A stretch of DNA of 64,000 nt from Streptomyces nigrescens. GTDB lineage: Bacteria; Actinomycetota; Actinomycetes; Streptomycetales; Streptomycetaceae. The position numbers and the translations under genes are program-made. Location: NCBI GenBank assembly GCA_024349765.1, contig AP026073.1:310001-374000 (forward strand), given 5' to 3'. Below, in pieces: positions 49,117 through 58,538 of the stretch; the first letter of the stretch is position 1, and each line of letters begins with the position of its first letter. The notes under the pieces are model-generated. The model saw only the letters and a list, made by a program, of their open reading frames with translations, did not search any database and was not told where the DNA came from.

Positions 49117-49671
49117 ATGACCGAACCAGTCGCCAGCGACCCCGATCGTGAACCCGTGGGCAAGCCCACCTCCGTGTCCCGCATCACGCTCAGCCACATC
49201 ATGACGGCCGGCGACACGAATCTCCTCGGGTCGGTGCACGGTGGCGTGATCATGAAGCTGGTCGACGACGCCGCCGGCGCGGTGGCCGGCCGGCACTCCG
49301 GCGGGCCGGCGGTGACCGCCTCCATGGACGAGATGGCCTTCCTGGAGCCGGTCCGGATCGGCGACCTCGTCCACGTCCGCGCCCAGGTCAACTGGACCGG
49401 CCGCTCCTCCATGGAGGTCGGCGTACGGGTCCTGGCCGAGCGCTGGAACGAGTCCAGCCCGGCCCAGCAGGTCGGCTCCGCCTACCTCGTCTTCGCCGCC
49501 GTCGACGAGCACGGCAAGCCGCGCCCGGTGCCGCCGGTGATCCCCGAGACCGAGCGGGACAAGCGCCGCTACCAGGAGGCGCAGATCCGCCGTACGCACC
49601 GGCTCGCCCGCCGCCGCGCCATCAAGGAGCTGCGCGAACGGCGCGCCGCGGAAGGCCTCGACGACGCATAG
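49117..49671 (+). CDS. Acyl-CoA thioesterase (hotdog fold)
   Basis: 184 residues from ATG 49117. The hotdog core has TLSHIMTAGDTNLLGSVHGGVIMKLVDDAAG (split across strands), then VRIGDLVHVRAQVNWTGRSS and SAYLVFAAVDEHGKPRPVPP. This is the arrangement of YciA/Acot-type acyl-CoA thioesterases with the Asp of VDDAAG. The basic C-terminal helix is RRTHRLARRRAIKELRERR. It hydrolyses acyl-CoA to free acid and CoA. Its 3' end overlaps the convergent VanZ-like gene by 50 bp. Confidence 0.9.
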   Translation: MTEPVASDPDREPVGKPTSVSRITLSHIMTAGDTNLLGSVHGGVIMKLVDDAAGAVAGRHSGGPAVTASMDEMAFLEPVRIGDLVHVRAQVNWTGRSSMEVGVRVLAERWNESSPAQQVGSAYLVFAAVDEHGKPRPVPPVIPETERDKRRYQEAQIRRTHRLARRRAIKELRERRAAEGLDDA

Positions 49672-50203
49672 CGGCCACCGCCAGCTGCCCCAGCAGCGCC
49701 AGCCCCGCCCCGATCACGGTGCCGGCGGCCGCGCACAGCACGTCGTCGATGTCGGCGATCCGCCCGGCCCGCATCAGCAGCTGCGCCGTCTCGATCACCA
49801 GGGACAGCCCGACCCCGAGCAGGAACGCCAGCGCGACCGGGACCCGCGGCACCGCGAACCGCAGCAGCAGCGGCACCGGCACGAACAGCGCCGCGTTGGC
49901 GGTCTGCCGCCGTACCAGCATCACCAGCTCCCCGGGCTCCAGCTGGGCGCCCAGCTCGAACAGCCCCTCACCGGGCCGCCACCACACCGTCGCGTCCCCC
50001 GAGCCGATCGGCTGGGCCGGTGCCAGCGTCGCCACCAGGAGCAGCAGCAGCCAGCCGGCCAGCAGCACCCGGGCGGTGGTGCGCGGCGCGGGGCCGGCCG
50101 GGGACAGCGCGGTCCACAGGGCGAACCCCGCCGCCAGCGCCAGCGCCGCGAGCAGGAACAACGCCACCGTGGTGGGGGTGATGCCCAGCACAACCTGCCA
50201 CAC
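49622..50203 (-). CDS. VanZ-like membrane protein
   Basis: 193 residues from GTG 50203, chosen because GGAAAGG lies 8 bp upstream; GTG 50212 is an alternative. Membrane helices are ALFLLAALALAAGFALWTAL, VLLAGWLLLLLVATLAPA, NAALFVPVPLLLRF, VALAFLLGVGLSLVIETAQLL and the VanZ signature IADIDDVLCAAAGTVIGAGL. Role unknown; VanZ itself gives low-level teicoplanin resistance. The last 50 bp overlap the thioesterase gene antisense. Confidence 0.85.
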   Translation of the reverse strand: MWQVVLGITPTTVALFLLAALALAAGFALWTALSPAGPAPRTTARVLLAGWLLLLLVATLAPAQPIGSGDATVWWRPGEGLFELGAQLEPGELVMLVRRQTANAALFVPVPLLLRFAVPRVPVALAFLLGVGLSLVIETAQLLMRAGRIADIDDVLCAAAGTVIGAGLALLGQLAVAAMRRRGLPRRAVRAAP

Positions 50204-50245
50204 GAGGTGCACCTTTCCGAGTAGGTCCGTGGCGCCCGCCGGGCG

Positions 50246-50704
50246 TCAGCCGCAGCTCCACTTGGTGACGTAGACCGTTTCCGCGTGCTCCATGACGCCG
50301 CGGATGCACTCGTCCGCGAGCATCTCCACCCGGCCGCTCAGCGTGACCGCGCCGTGCCGGGTCCACCGGGTGCCGAACCAGCCGGGGAACGCCGTGATCC
50401 GGGTGTTCTTGCGCTGGTAGCCCAGCCGCACCGGGATCTCCCGGAGGCCGGCCGCCGCGCCGTGCCGCCGGTAGGTCGCGGTGTACGTCCCGTCGGACCC
50501 CACCGGGCCGCGCAGGCACAGCTGGCCGCGGACCAGGTCGCCGCAGCCGGTCGGGGCGGCGGGTGCCGGCGGTGCCGCGGCGGCGGTCGCCGCGACCAGG
50601 CACAGCGCGGCCGCCGCGACGAACGCGCGGCGGACCCGGCGGCGGGCGTCCGGGCGGTGCGCGGGCGATGCGGCCGGGGTGCGGCGGGGCGCGGGGACAC
50701 TCAT
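50246..50704 (-). CDS. Secreted hypothetical protein
   Basis: 152 residues from ATG 50704. A long basic n-region (RRVRR) and hydrophobic core FVAAAALCLVAATAAAAPPAPA give a signal peptide, perhaps Tat-like. The mature domain of about 100 residues has CGDLVRGQLCLRGPVGSDG and ends VYVTKWSCG, with four Cys that could form disulfides. It is not assigned to a family. It lies between VanZ-like and LCP genes, so an envelope role is possible. Confidence 0.7.
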   Translation of the reverse strand: MSVPAPRRTPAASPAHRPDARRRVRRAFVAAAALCLVAATAAAAPPAPAAPTGCGDLVRGQLCLRGPVGSDGTYTATYRRHGAAAGLREIPVRLGYQRKNTRITAFPGWFGTRWTRHGAVTLSGRVEMLADECIRGVMEHAETVYVTKWSCG

Positions 50705-50726
50705 GCCGGGACCTCGCTTCGCTCGC

Positions 50727-52178
50727 TCATGGGCACACCGCCTGGTCGCCGGTGACCGCCGAGACCGCGCCCGCCGGCGGCGACGGTTCCTCGGCCCGCA
50801 CCCGGTGGACCGCCTCGTGGTCCTGCCCGACCGTCACCCGCATCACCGACCCCTGCCCGGTCACCGGCCGCAGCTCGGCGCCCGGCAGCGCGGCGGCCAG
50901 CGAGCGGGCCGAGCGGTCCCAGCGCGGGTCGTAGGCGATGACCGTACGGGCCAGCCGGCCGAGCCCGGAGTTGCCCGGTGTGCCGACCGTCGCGAACCCG
51001 GTGGCGTGCAGCTCCCGGGCCACCGCCGTGGCCAGCCCGGCCCGGTCGCTGCCGTTGTCGACCTGCACCTGTACCCGGCCCGGCGGCACGTCCACGACCG
51101 CGGCGCGCGGCCGGTGCCGGTCCCGGTGCTCCGCGAGCGGCCGGTCCTCGCGGATCGCCTCGAAGAGCTTCGGCGCCCGCACCGGGTCCCACCGCACGGT
51201 CGAGCCGACGCCCGGCACCGGCTGCGCCACGTCTCCCAGCGGGACGGAGGTGAACTCCGACGACGACGGGGTGAAGCCGCGCATCGCCTGCCCGAGGTCG
51301 ACCAGGTCGTTCGCCTCGAACCCCGGATCGGCGCGGACGGACGCCAGCATCGTGTCGGCGACGTCCTTGAAGCGGATCGGGTTCATCAGCACCCCGGAGG
51401 AGGTGATCTTGTGGATCAGGGCGGCCAGGAAGCGCTGCTGGCGCTGCATCCGGCCGAGGTCCGCGGAGCCGTCGATATGGCGCGAGCGCACGTACTGCAG
51501 CGCCTGCCCGCCGTTGAGCTGCGCCTTGCCGACCGGCAGGTTCAGCCCGGTGTAGCTGTCGCGCAGCGGCCGTACGGTGCAGATCTCCACCCCGCCGACC
51601 GCGTCCACGGTCCGCATGAAGCTGGTGAAGTCGACCTCCAGGTAGTGGTCGATGTGCACGCCCGTCATGTGCTCGACGGTCCGCACGGTCAGGTTGGGGC
51701 CACCCTCGGCGTAGGCCGCGTTCAGCTTGATCGGGTGCGCGGCGCGGGCCCGGCCGGTGGCCGCGTCCGTATGGGCGGGCACCTCGGCATAGGAGTCCCG
51801 GGGGAGGCTGACGACGCTGGCGCGGTCCCGGTCGGCCGACAGGTGCACCAGCATCAGGGTGTCCGTGCAATGGCACGGCTGACCGCCCAGGTGGTACTTC
51901 TCCTTCTCCTCCTGGGTGAGCTTGTCCCGCCCGTCCGTGCCGACGACCAGGAAGTTCAGCCCGTCGCCGCCCCCGGGCCGGTTGCTCATCCCCTGGAACG
52001 CGTCCACCCGGCCGATGCCGGTCTCGACGCCGGTGACCATGGCGTGCCCCACCCCGCTCGCCGACAGCAGCAGCACGGACGTGGCCGCGCCGATCCGCAG
52101 CCCCCAGCGCGGGCCCGCCGGGCGGCGGTGCGCGCCGGAGCGGTCGGCCCGGCGGGCGGAGCGGAACGGCGCGGTCAC
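50727..52178 (-). CDS. LCP family protein 2 with LytR_C domain
   Basis: 483 residues from GTG 52178, with GGAGG 8 bp upstream. Short basic N-terminus, membrane anchor LRIGAATSVLLLSASGVGHA, and LCP domain: LNFLVVGTDGRDKL, LMLVHLSADRDRASVVSLPRD, KLNAAYAEGGPNLTVRTVEHM, YLEVDFTSFMRTVDAVGG, ALQYVRSRHIDGSADLGRMQRQQRF. The C-terminal LytR_C region is QVQVDNGSDRAGLATAVARELHATGF. It is a probable phosphotransferase joining teichoic-acid or arabinogalactan-like polymers to peptidoglycan. It diverges from the glycosyltransferase gene. Confidence 0.93.
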   Translation of the reverse strand: MTAPFRSARRADRSGAHRRPAGPRWGLRIGAATSVLLLSASGVGHAMVTGVETGIGRVDAFQGMSNRPGGGDGLNFLVVGTDGRDKLTQEEKEKYHLGGQPCHCTDTLMLVHLSADRDRASVVSLPRDSYAEVPAHTDAATGRARAAHPIKLNAAYAEGGPNLTVRTVEHMTGVHIDHYLEVDFTSFMRTVDAVGGVEICTVRPLRDSYTGLNLPVGKAQLNGGQALQYVRSRHIDGSADLGRMQRQQRFLAALIHKITSSGVLMNPIRFKDVADTMLASVRADPGFEANDLVDLGQAMRGFTPSSSEFTSVPLGDVAQPVPGVGSTVRWDPVRAPKLFEAIREDRPLAEHRDRHRPRAAVVDVPPGRVQVQVDNGSDRAGLATAVARELHATGFATVGTPGNSGLGRLARTVIAYDPRWDRSARSLAAALPGAELRPVTGQGSVMRVTVGQDHEAVHRVRAEEPSPPAGAVSAVTGDQAVCP

Positions 52179-52393
52179 GGGGGACACCTCCGCGGTACGG
52201 ACGGAACCGGCGAGAACACCGTAGGTCCATATGATCTGGTGCAAAGCGCCACACGCCGGGCATCGACCGGCCGGCCACCCGGCTGCGTCCGGGCCGGTCC
52301 GCCATTCGCGGTAACGTGAGGCGCGATTCTGCAGTCTCCCGGCGGGCGCTGCCGCCCCGGCGGCTCCGCCACGGGCCGTACCCCCGAGGAACC

Positions 52394-53428
52394 ATGCCGC
52401 AGCAGCCGCCCCCGGCCGTCTCCGTGATCATGCCGGTGCTCAATGAGGAACGTCACCTGCGCAATTCGGTCCGGCACATCCTGGAGCAGGAGTACGCCGG
52501 CGAGATGGAGGTGGTGATCGCTCTGGGCCCCTCCGCGGACCGCACCGACGAGATCGCCGCCGAGCTGGTGGCCGAGGACCCCCGGGTGCACACCGTGCCC
52601 AACCCGACCGGTCGCACCCCCGCCGCCCTGAACGCCGCGATCAAGGCGTCCCGGCACCCGATCGTGGTCCGGGTCGACGGTCACGGCATGCTCTCCCGCG
52701 ACTACATCGCCACCGCCGTCCGCCTCCTGGAGGAGACCGGCGCCGCGAACGTCGGCGGGATCATGCACGCCGAGGGCGAGAACGCCTGGGAGGACGCGGT
52801 GGCCGCCGCGATGACCTCCCGGATCGGCGTCGGCAACGCCGCCTTCCACACGGGCGGCGAGGCGGGCCCCGCCGAAACCGTCTACCTCGGCGTCTTCCGC
52901 CGCGAGGCCCTGGAACAGCAGGGCGGGTACAACGAGGAGTTCATCCGCGCCCAGGACTGGGAGCTGAACTTCCGCATCCGCGAGGCCGGCGGCCAGATCT
53001 GGTTCTCGCCCGAGCTGAAGGTCCAGTACCGCCCCCGGCCGAGCATCAAGGCGCTGGCGAAGCAGTACAAGGACTACGGCAAGTGGCGCCACGTCGTGGC
53101 CCGCTACCACGCCGGCTCGATCAACCTGCGCTACCTCGCCCCGCCGACCGCGGTCTGCGCGATCGCGGCCGGCCTGGTGGTCGGCGCCGCCGTCACCCCG
53201 TGGGGCCTCGTCGTCCCGGCCGGCTATCTGGCGGCCATCACCGCGGGCTCGCTGCCCGCCGGCAAGGGGCTCTCCCTGAAGGCCCGCGCCCAGATCCCCG
53301 TGGCGCTGGCCACCATGCACATGTCCTGGGGCTTCGGCTTCCTGACCAGCCCCCGCGCGCTGGCCAGGAAGGTCATCGCCAGCCGCCGCCCGGCGGTCGT
53401 CGCCCCGGCGGCGACGCGCACGGACTGA
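52394..53428 (+). CDS. Family 2 glycosyltransferase with C-terminal membrane segments
   Basis: 344 residues from ATG 52394, preceded by CGAGGAACC. The GT-A core has VSVIMPVLNEERHLRNSVRHI, VVIALGPSADRTDEIA, VVRVDGHGMLSRDY (Asp-containing metal site) and EEFIRAQDWELNFRIREAG. The C-terminal helices are YLAPPTAVCAIAAGLVVGAAV and LVVPAGYLAAITAG. It probably builds a wall or capsule glycan. It is surrounded by LCP genes, suggesting a role in making the polymer they ligate; this is inference. Confidence 0.9.
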   Translation: MPQQPPPAVSVIMPVLNEERHLRNSVRHILEQEYAGEMEVVIALGPSADRTDEIAAELVAEDPRVHTVPNPTGRTPAALNAAIKASRHPIVVRVDGHGMLSRDYIATAVRLLEETGAANVGGIMHAEGENAWEDAVAAAMTSRIGVGNAAFHTGGEAGPAETVYLGVFRREALEQQGGYNEEFIRAQDWELNFRIREAGGQIWFSPELKVQYRPRPSIKALAKQYKDYGKWRHVVARYHAGSINLRYLAPPTAVCAIAAGLVVGAAVTPWGLVVPAGYLAAITAGSLPAGKGLSLKARAQIPVALATMHMSWGFGFLTSPRALARKVIASRRPAVVAPAATRTD

Positions 53429-53450
53429 CCCCGGCCGGCGACACGACGAC

Positions 53451-53498
53451 GAGCGGCCGCCGCTCCGCCGGGTGGATCCGGTGGGGCGGCGGCCGCTC
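53451..53498. terminator. Bidirectional hairpin terminator
   Basis: GAGCGGCCGCCGC (53451-53463) pairs with GCGGCGGCCGCTC (53486-53498), a 13-bp perfect stem with a 22-nt loop, between the convergent glycosyltransferase and LCP genes. Confidence 0.8.
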
Positions 53499-53521
53499 GC
53501 ATGCCGATGCGCGGGACGGAG

Positions 53522-55219
53522 CTAGAACGTGTAGTCCGGGTTCACCCGCATGCAGCCCTTGGACTCGCCGTTGAGGGCGTCCGCGCTGGCGGGCGCCTTG
53601 TCGGCGGGCTTGTCGCTGCCGGACGTCTTCGGGTAGGTCGTGCCCGCCCGCCAGTCGTTGCCGACCACCAGCTGCAGCCCGCTCACCGAACTCGACTCCC
53701 GCACCGCGCTCTTGGGCAGGCCGAGCGCCTTGGCGACGGCCAGCGCATCGCCGCGCCGGTCCGCGCCGTGGTACGTCAGGGTGGTGTCGGCCTGGCTGGT
53801 GAGCACCGTGGTGGTGCCGGCCGCGGAGTAGCCGAGCCCGGCCAGCTGGTGCTGGACGTCGTTGGCGCGGCCGGAGGCCGGGCCGGTCACCGTGCTGTTG
53901 GTGCCGTTCTGCACGACAATCTTCAGCTGGTCCTTGGGAGTTGACGCCTTCGGGTCGGGCGCCGGCTTCTTCTTGGCGTCCTTGCCGTCGAGCGCGGTGT
54001 CGTTGCGCAGCATCGCGAACGTCGCGTCCGCGTCGCCGGGCTTGGGCACGACGTAGCGCTCACCGGGGCCGTACTGCCAGGGCATGGTGATCATCGTGAT
54101 GCGCTTGGTCGGCACCCGGCTGAGGTCACCGCCCAGGTCGTAGAGCTTCTTGACGGTGTCCAGCCCGTCGTCGACGGTCAGTGCCTTGGTCGCGGCCTCC
54201 GCCAGGTCCCGCAGCTGTCCCGGGTCGGACAGCTTGGTGCCCTTCTTCAGCTGGCGGACCATCGAGTTCATGTACATGTGCTGGGCCTTGGCCCGGCCGA
54301 TGTCGGTGTTGTCCTCGAAGCCGTAGCGGGTGCGCAGCCACTGCAGCGCCTGGACGCCCTTGACGGAGTGGGTGCCCTTGGTGAGCCGCAGGCCGCTGCC
54401 GTGGCCCCTGCTGTCGTGCGAGTAGATGTTGGCCCGGACGCAGACCGGGACGCCGCCGATGGCGTCCGCCATGTCCACCACGCCGGAGAAGTCGACCATC
54501 ATGAAGTGGTCGATGTAGACGCCGGTGAGCTCCTGCCAGGTGGAGAGGGTGCAGCCCGGACCGCCGTGCTGGAGCGACTCGTTGATCGGCGCGGTGGTCT
54601 GCGGATAGACCTCGTGCGTCTTCGGGTCGGTGCACTTGGGGATCGTCACCCGGGTGTCCCGCGGGATGGAGACCACCGACATGTTGCTGCGGTCGGCGGA
54701 GACGTGCACCAGCATCTGGACGTCGGCCAGCGGCTTGCGGTCCGCGTCCTGCCGGGCGCCGCCGAGCTCGATGTTCTTCTTGCTGTTCCGGCCGTCGGAG
54801 CCGAGCAGCAGGATGTTCAGCGGGCTCTGCCCGAACGCGTTGGGGTCCGGCTTCTTCAGGCCGTTGCCGCCCAGGGACCGCGGGGCCTTGCGGAGGTTGG
54901 CGTTGAGGTGCTCGTAGTACCAGTAGCCGGCGCCCGCGGTGCCCACTATCAGGACGGCGAGGGATATGGCGGTCCAACGGAGGGCCTTGCGCCCCTTGCC
55001 CTTCTTGCGGCGCGGCCGGCCCCCTTTGCGGTGGCCGCCGGTCTCCTCGGGCCCGTCCTCGTCGCCGGGCGGCACCTCGCCGCCCTCCGGCGGCGTCCAG
55101 CCGGGTGCGTCCGGCGGCAGCCCCTTGTTCTCGTAGAGGCTGTCGTCCCAGCCCAGTTCCTGTGCTTCCGGCTGCCGTCGCCGGCGTGATCGGTCACCAC
55201 GCACACTGCTCTGCCGCAT
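53522..55219 (-). CDS. LCP family protein 3 with LytR_C domain
   Basis: 565 residues from ATG 55219. A charged cytoplasmic N-terminus of about 80 residues (RPRRKKGKGRK) is followed by anchor WTAISLAVLIVGTAGAGYWYY. The LCP domain has LNILLLGSDGRNSKKN, MLVHVSADRSNMSVVSIPRDT, HFMMVDFSGVVDMADAIGG and ALQWLRTRYGFEDNTDIGRAKAQH. The C-terminal LytR_C (LKIVVQNGTNSTVTGPASG) extends to about residue 520. It is 70 bp upstream of nothing coding but next to the paralog at 55290, so the two may be transcribed in series. It is a wall-polymer ligase candidate. Confidence 0.92.
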   Translation of the reverse strand: MRQSSVRGDRSRRRRQPEAQELGWDDSLYENKGLPPDAPGWTPPEGGEVPPGDEDGPEETGGHRKGGRPRRKKGKGRKALRWTAISLAVLIVGTAGAGYWYYEHLNANLRKAPRSLGGNGLKKPDPNAFGQSPLNILLLGSDGRNSKKNIELGGARQDADRKPLADVQMLVHVSADRSNMSVVSIPRDTRVTIPKCTDPKTHEVYPQTTAPINESLQHGGPGCTLSTWQELTGVYIDHFMMVDFSGVVDMADAIGGVPVCVRANIYSHDSRGHGSGLRLTKGTHSVKGVQALQWLRTRYGFEDNTDIGRAKAQHMYMNSMVRQLKKGTKLSDPGQLRDLAEAATKALTVDDGLDTVKKLYDLGGDLSRVPTKRITMITMPWQYGPGERYVVPKPGDADATFAMLRNDTALDGKDAKKKPAPDPKASTPKDQLKIVVQNGTNSTVTGPASGRANDVQHQLAGLGYSAAGTTTVLTSQADTTLTYHGADRRGDALAVAKALGLPKSAVRESSSVSGLQLVVGNDWRAGTTYPKTSGSDKPADKAPASADALNGESKGCMRVNPDYTF

Positions 55220-55289
55220 TGGGCCCTCTCCCCGTTGTCAGTCCGGTGGTGCTTCCCGGCCGCCGTGCGGGGCGGCCGGGTCACGTTCG

Positions 55290-57059
55290 TTACTTCGCGC
55301 AGACGTTCTTGTCGTCCGCGTTGACGTTCTGCACGTTGTCCGGAATCTCGGTCGGCGCCGAGATCGGTGTGCCCGGTGCCTTGAAGTCCTTGCCGAGGAT
55401 GAGCTTCATCGGCACCCGGTCACCGGCGTCCTGTGCGGACTTCTTCAGCGCGCTCTTGGGCAGGCCCATCCAGTCGGCCAGTGCGGCGGCCTGGTCGGCC
55501 TGGTTGGGGGCGTACTCGAGGCGGGTGGCGGCCAGCTTCTGCGGGGCGTTGCCGGCGTTGGTGGAGAGCCGGGCGCCCTTGCTGTTCTGCAGCCAGTCCA
55601 CGGTCTCCTGGGCCGAGCCGATCGGCCCGCCGCCGTTGGTCACGTCGACCCGCACCAGCTCCGGCGGGGCCTTCTTGACCGATCCGGAGCTCTTCTTGCC
55701 CTTGTGCTTCTTCGCGAGCTGGTGGTCGGCCCGGACCATCGCGAACAGCGGGTCCGCCTTCGCCTTGTCCAGGATGACGGTGGCCGGGTCGTTGGGGTTG
55801 TCCAGCACCGGCACCGTGGCGAAGGTGATCTTGTCGATGTTGACCCGCTTCAGGTCGTTGCCGAAGTCCAGCAGCTTGCTGGCGGTACCGATGCCGGTGT
55901 CGACGGTGAGCGCCTTGGTCGCCGCCTGGCTGACGTCGTAGAGCTTGCCGGGGCTGGAGAACGCGCTCGACTTCAGCTTGCGGATCAGCGAGCTGAGGAA
56001 CTGCTGCTGCATCTTGATCCGGTCCAGGTCGCTGCCGAACCCGATGGCGTGCCGGGTGCGGACGAACGCCAGCGCCTGCTCGCCCTTGACGGTGTGCCGG
56101 CCGGCCTTCAAGTGCAGGTGCGACTTGGGGTCGTTGAGGTCCTTGGCGGCGCAGACCTCGACACCGTCCACCGCCTCGGACAGCTCCTTGACCGCGTTGA
56201 AGTCCGCCATCATGAAGTGGTCGATCTTCAGGCCGGTGAGCTTCTGGACGGTGCGCCAGGTGCAGCCGGGGTCCCGGCCCTCCTGGCCCAGGCTGGTGTT
56301 GAAGCGCACCTGGTGCTCGCCGCGGATGACCTTCTTCGAGCCGTCCTTCTGCGCCGTCGGGCAGTCCGGGATGTCGGTGATCAGGTCGCGCGGGATGCTC
56401 AGCGCGGTGGCGTTGGACCGGTCCTTGGAGATGTGCATCAGGATCGTGGTGTCCGCGTGCCCCACGCTCCCGGCGTCGCCGTAGCCGGAGTTGCCCTTGC
56501 CGTCCCGGGAGTCCGTGCCGATGATCAGCAGGTTCACCGGGCCGTCGGACACCGCCTCGTTCTCCACGCCGACGTCGACCTTGGAGATGTTCCCGTCCAG
56601 CTGCTGGTACAGGTAGTACGCGCCGCCGCAGCCGGCGACGAGGACGAAGCCGACCACGCCCGCCGTCCAGTACAGGACCTTCTTCTTCCCGGACGCCTTC
56701 GGCTTGCGCTTGCGGCGGCTCGCCGGACCCGCCACCGAGGGCGAGCCGGTCGCGGTACGCCCCGCCGCCCGCCGCGCCGCCGCCCGGCCACCGGCCGGCC
56801 GCCCGTCCGCACCGTCCTCGCCCCGCTCACCGCGGCGCCCGCGCTGCGTCGGCAGCGGCCGGGTGTCGGTGTCGTCCCCGGCACCCGGCCGCCGCGCGGC
56901 GCGTCTGGACCCGGGGGCCTTGGGGTCGGAGGGCCGAGCGGGGGCTTGACCGGCCGGGTCAAGCCGCAGCTCGTAATTGCCGGTGTTCGGATCGAACACC
57001 CACTGATCGGCGGGATCCACGTTGTCGTCGCCCGCCTGCCCACGGCCTTGCGCGTCCAC
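55290..57059 (-). CDS. LCP family protein 4 with LytR_C domain
   Basis: 589 residues from GTG 57059, preceded by AAGG and GGAGG. The long N-terminus begins with QWVFDPNTGNYELRLDP, a motif common in Streptomyces LCP proteins, and continues Ala/Arg-rich to the anchor VLYWTAGVVGFVLVAGCGGAYYL (split by eye). LCP domain: VNLLIIGTDSRDGKGN, ILMHISKDRSNATALSIPRDL, HFMMADFNAVKELSEAVDG, ALAFVRTRHAIGFGSDLDRIKMQQQF. The LytR_C region is LVRVDVTNGGGPIGSAQETV. It ligates a glycopolymer to peptidoglycan by family inference. Confidence 0.92.
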   Translation of the reverse strand: MDAQGRGQAGDDNVDPADQWVFDPNTGNYELRLDPAGQAPARPSDPKAPGSRRAARRPGAGDDTDTRPLPTQRGRRGERGEDGADGRPAGGRAAARRAAGRTATGSPSVAGPASRRKRKPKASGKKKVLYWTAGVVGFVLVAGCGGAYYLYQQLDGNISKVDVGVENEAVSDGPVNLLIIGTDSRDGKGNSGYGDAGSVGHADTTILMHISKDRSNATALSIPRDLITDIPDCPTAQKDGSKKVIRGEHQVRFNTSLGQEGRDPGCTWRTVQKLTGLKIDHFMMADFNAVKELSEAVDGVEVCAAKDLNDPKSHLHLKAGRHTVKGEQALAFVRTRHAIGFGSDLDRIKMQQQFLSSLIRKLKSSAFSSPGKLYDVSQAATKALTVDTGIGTASKLLDFGNDLKRVNIDKITFATVPVLDNPNDPATVILDKAKADPLFAMVRADHQLAKKHKGKKSSGSVKKAPPELVRVDVTNGGGPIGSAQETVDWLQNSKGARLSTNAGNAPQKLAATRLEYAPNQADQAAALADWMGLPKSALKKSAQDAGDRVPMKLILGKDFKAPGTPISAPTEIPDNVQNVNADDKNVCAK

Positions 57060-57296
57060 GGTGCCTTGAGTCCTCCGTCGGTGCCACGCGGCGCCATCCC
57101 CTCAAGGCGCTCGGTAGGTCGATCGTGCAGTGCATGGTCAAAGGTGCATGGTCATCGGTCCGGCAATGTGCGGACCGGATCGCTCACACTATCCGCCCAG
57201 TTCAGCGCCACGCGACGCGCGTGACAAATTCCACTTCCCTACAACTGGGCAATCCGCCCAATCCATTCGAGTCGCCGAGCGTACTTTGCGGCATCT

Positions 57297-58538
57297 TTAT
57301 TCGCAGATCCCGCGCTCCGCCGTCGTACCGGGAAAGGTAGGCCCTGAACCCGCCGAAGGCGAGGGTTCGGGGCCCGGCTTGTCGTCCGGCGACCCACCGC
57401 CCGGCGCCCCGCCCCCGGACCGCACCGGCCGCTCCGCACCGCCCGGCGCCGGCCGCACGGTCACCGGAAGATCCCTGCCCAGCCGCCCGAAGAGCTGGTC
57501 GGCATCCGGTTCCACCAGCTCGTCGCGGTTGGGATCGAAGCGGTACTCCCGGCGCGGCACGGTCAGGAACTGCACCCGCCCGGTCGGAATGCCGCGAGTG
57601 CTGCGCACCAATTCGTACAGCCCGCGCAGCGAAGCCAGACCGCCGTCCGTGGTCAGCGAACTCGTCGCGGCATCCAGAACCGGATACAGCCGGGTCGGAT
57701 TCAGCAGGACACCATTGCTCTGCACTTTCTTCACGAGAGCACCAAGAAATCGTTGTTGGCGCTCCATGCGCTCGGTGTCACTTCCGTCCCCCAGGCTCTT
57801 GCGGGCCCGCACGTATCCGAGCGCGGCCTCGCCCTGCAGCGTCTGCCGGCCCGCGGGCAGATCGAGGTGCGCCTCGGCGTCCCGGACCGGCCGGGGGAGG
57901 CAGACCTCGACCCCGCCCACCGCGTCCACCATCCGCTTGAAGCCCACGAAATCGATGATCATGTAGTGGTCGATGCGGATCCGGGTCAGCTTCTCCACCG
58001 TCCGGATCGTGCAGGCCGCCCCGCCGTACGCGAACGCCGAGTTGAACTGGGTCGTCTGCGGACCGGTCTCCCGGCCGTCGGCCCCCTTGCAGTGCGGCAC
58101 CTCCACCACCAGGTCCCGCGGGATGCTCACCGCGGTGGCGCTCCTCCGGTCCGCAGCGAGATGCAGCAGCATCGTGGTGTCCGACCGCTGGCCGCTGCTC
58201 CGGCCGTACGCGCTGTTGCCGCCGGTGCGGCTGTCGGAGCCGATCAGCAGCAGGTTCTGCGCGTTCGGCGGGCCCGCCGGCGGCCGCTCCGACTCCCACT
58301 TGCGCAGCTCGGCCTCGACGTCGCTGTCGGTGTGGATATTGCCGTTGAGCTTGGCGTACAGCGCCGCGCCGGCACCCGCCCCGACCAGCAGCACCCCGAC
58401 CGCCCCGAACACCAGCCGGCGCCGCCAGCGCCCGTCCGGCGGGGTGCGCCGCGGCCCCGGCCCCCTGCCCGGGCGCTCGGCCCAGCCGGTGAACCTGGGG
58501 GGCTCGGGGGTCTCGGTCACCTGTGCGTCCATCCTCAC
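57297..58538 (-). CDS. LCP family protein 5
   Basis: 413 residues from GTG 58538; ATG 58532 is an alternative (GAGG lies directly before it). The anchor is RLVFGAVGVLLVGAGAGAALYA. LCP domain: NLLLIGSDSRTGGNSAYG, MLLHLAADRRSATAVSIPRDL, HYMIIDFVGFKRMVDAVGG, ALGYVRARKSLGDGSDTERMERQQ. The tail is Pro/Gly/Ser-rich without LytR_C. The 237-bp gap to protein 4 is relatively AT-rich and probably holds a promoter for it. Function as for the other LCP proteins. Confidence 0.92.
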   Translation of the reverse strand: MRMDAQVTETPEPPRFTGWAERPGRGPGPRRTPPDGRWRRRLVFGAVGVLLVGAGAGAALYAKLNGNIHTDSDVEAELRKWESERPPAGPPNAQNLLLIGSDSRTGGNSAYGRSSGQRSDTTMLLHLAADRRSATAVSIPRDLVVEVPHCKGADGRETGPQTTQFNSAFAYGGAACTIRTVEKLTRIRIDHYMIIDFVGFKRMVDAVGGVEVCLPRPVRDAEAHLDLPAGRQTLQGEAALGYVRARKSLGDGSDTERMERQQRFLGALVKKVQSNGVLLNPTRLYPVLDAATSSLTTDGGLASLRGLYELVRSTRGIPTGRVQFLTVPRREYRFDPNRDELVEPDADQLFGRLGRDLPVTVRPAPGGAERPVRSGGGAPGGGSPDDKPGPEPSPSAGSGPTFPGTTAERGICE

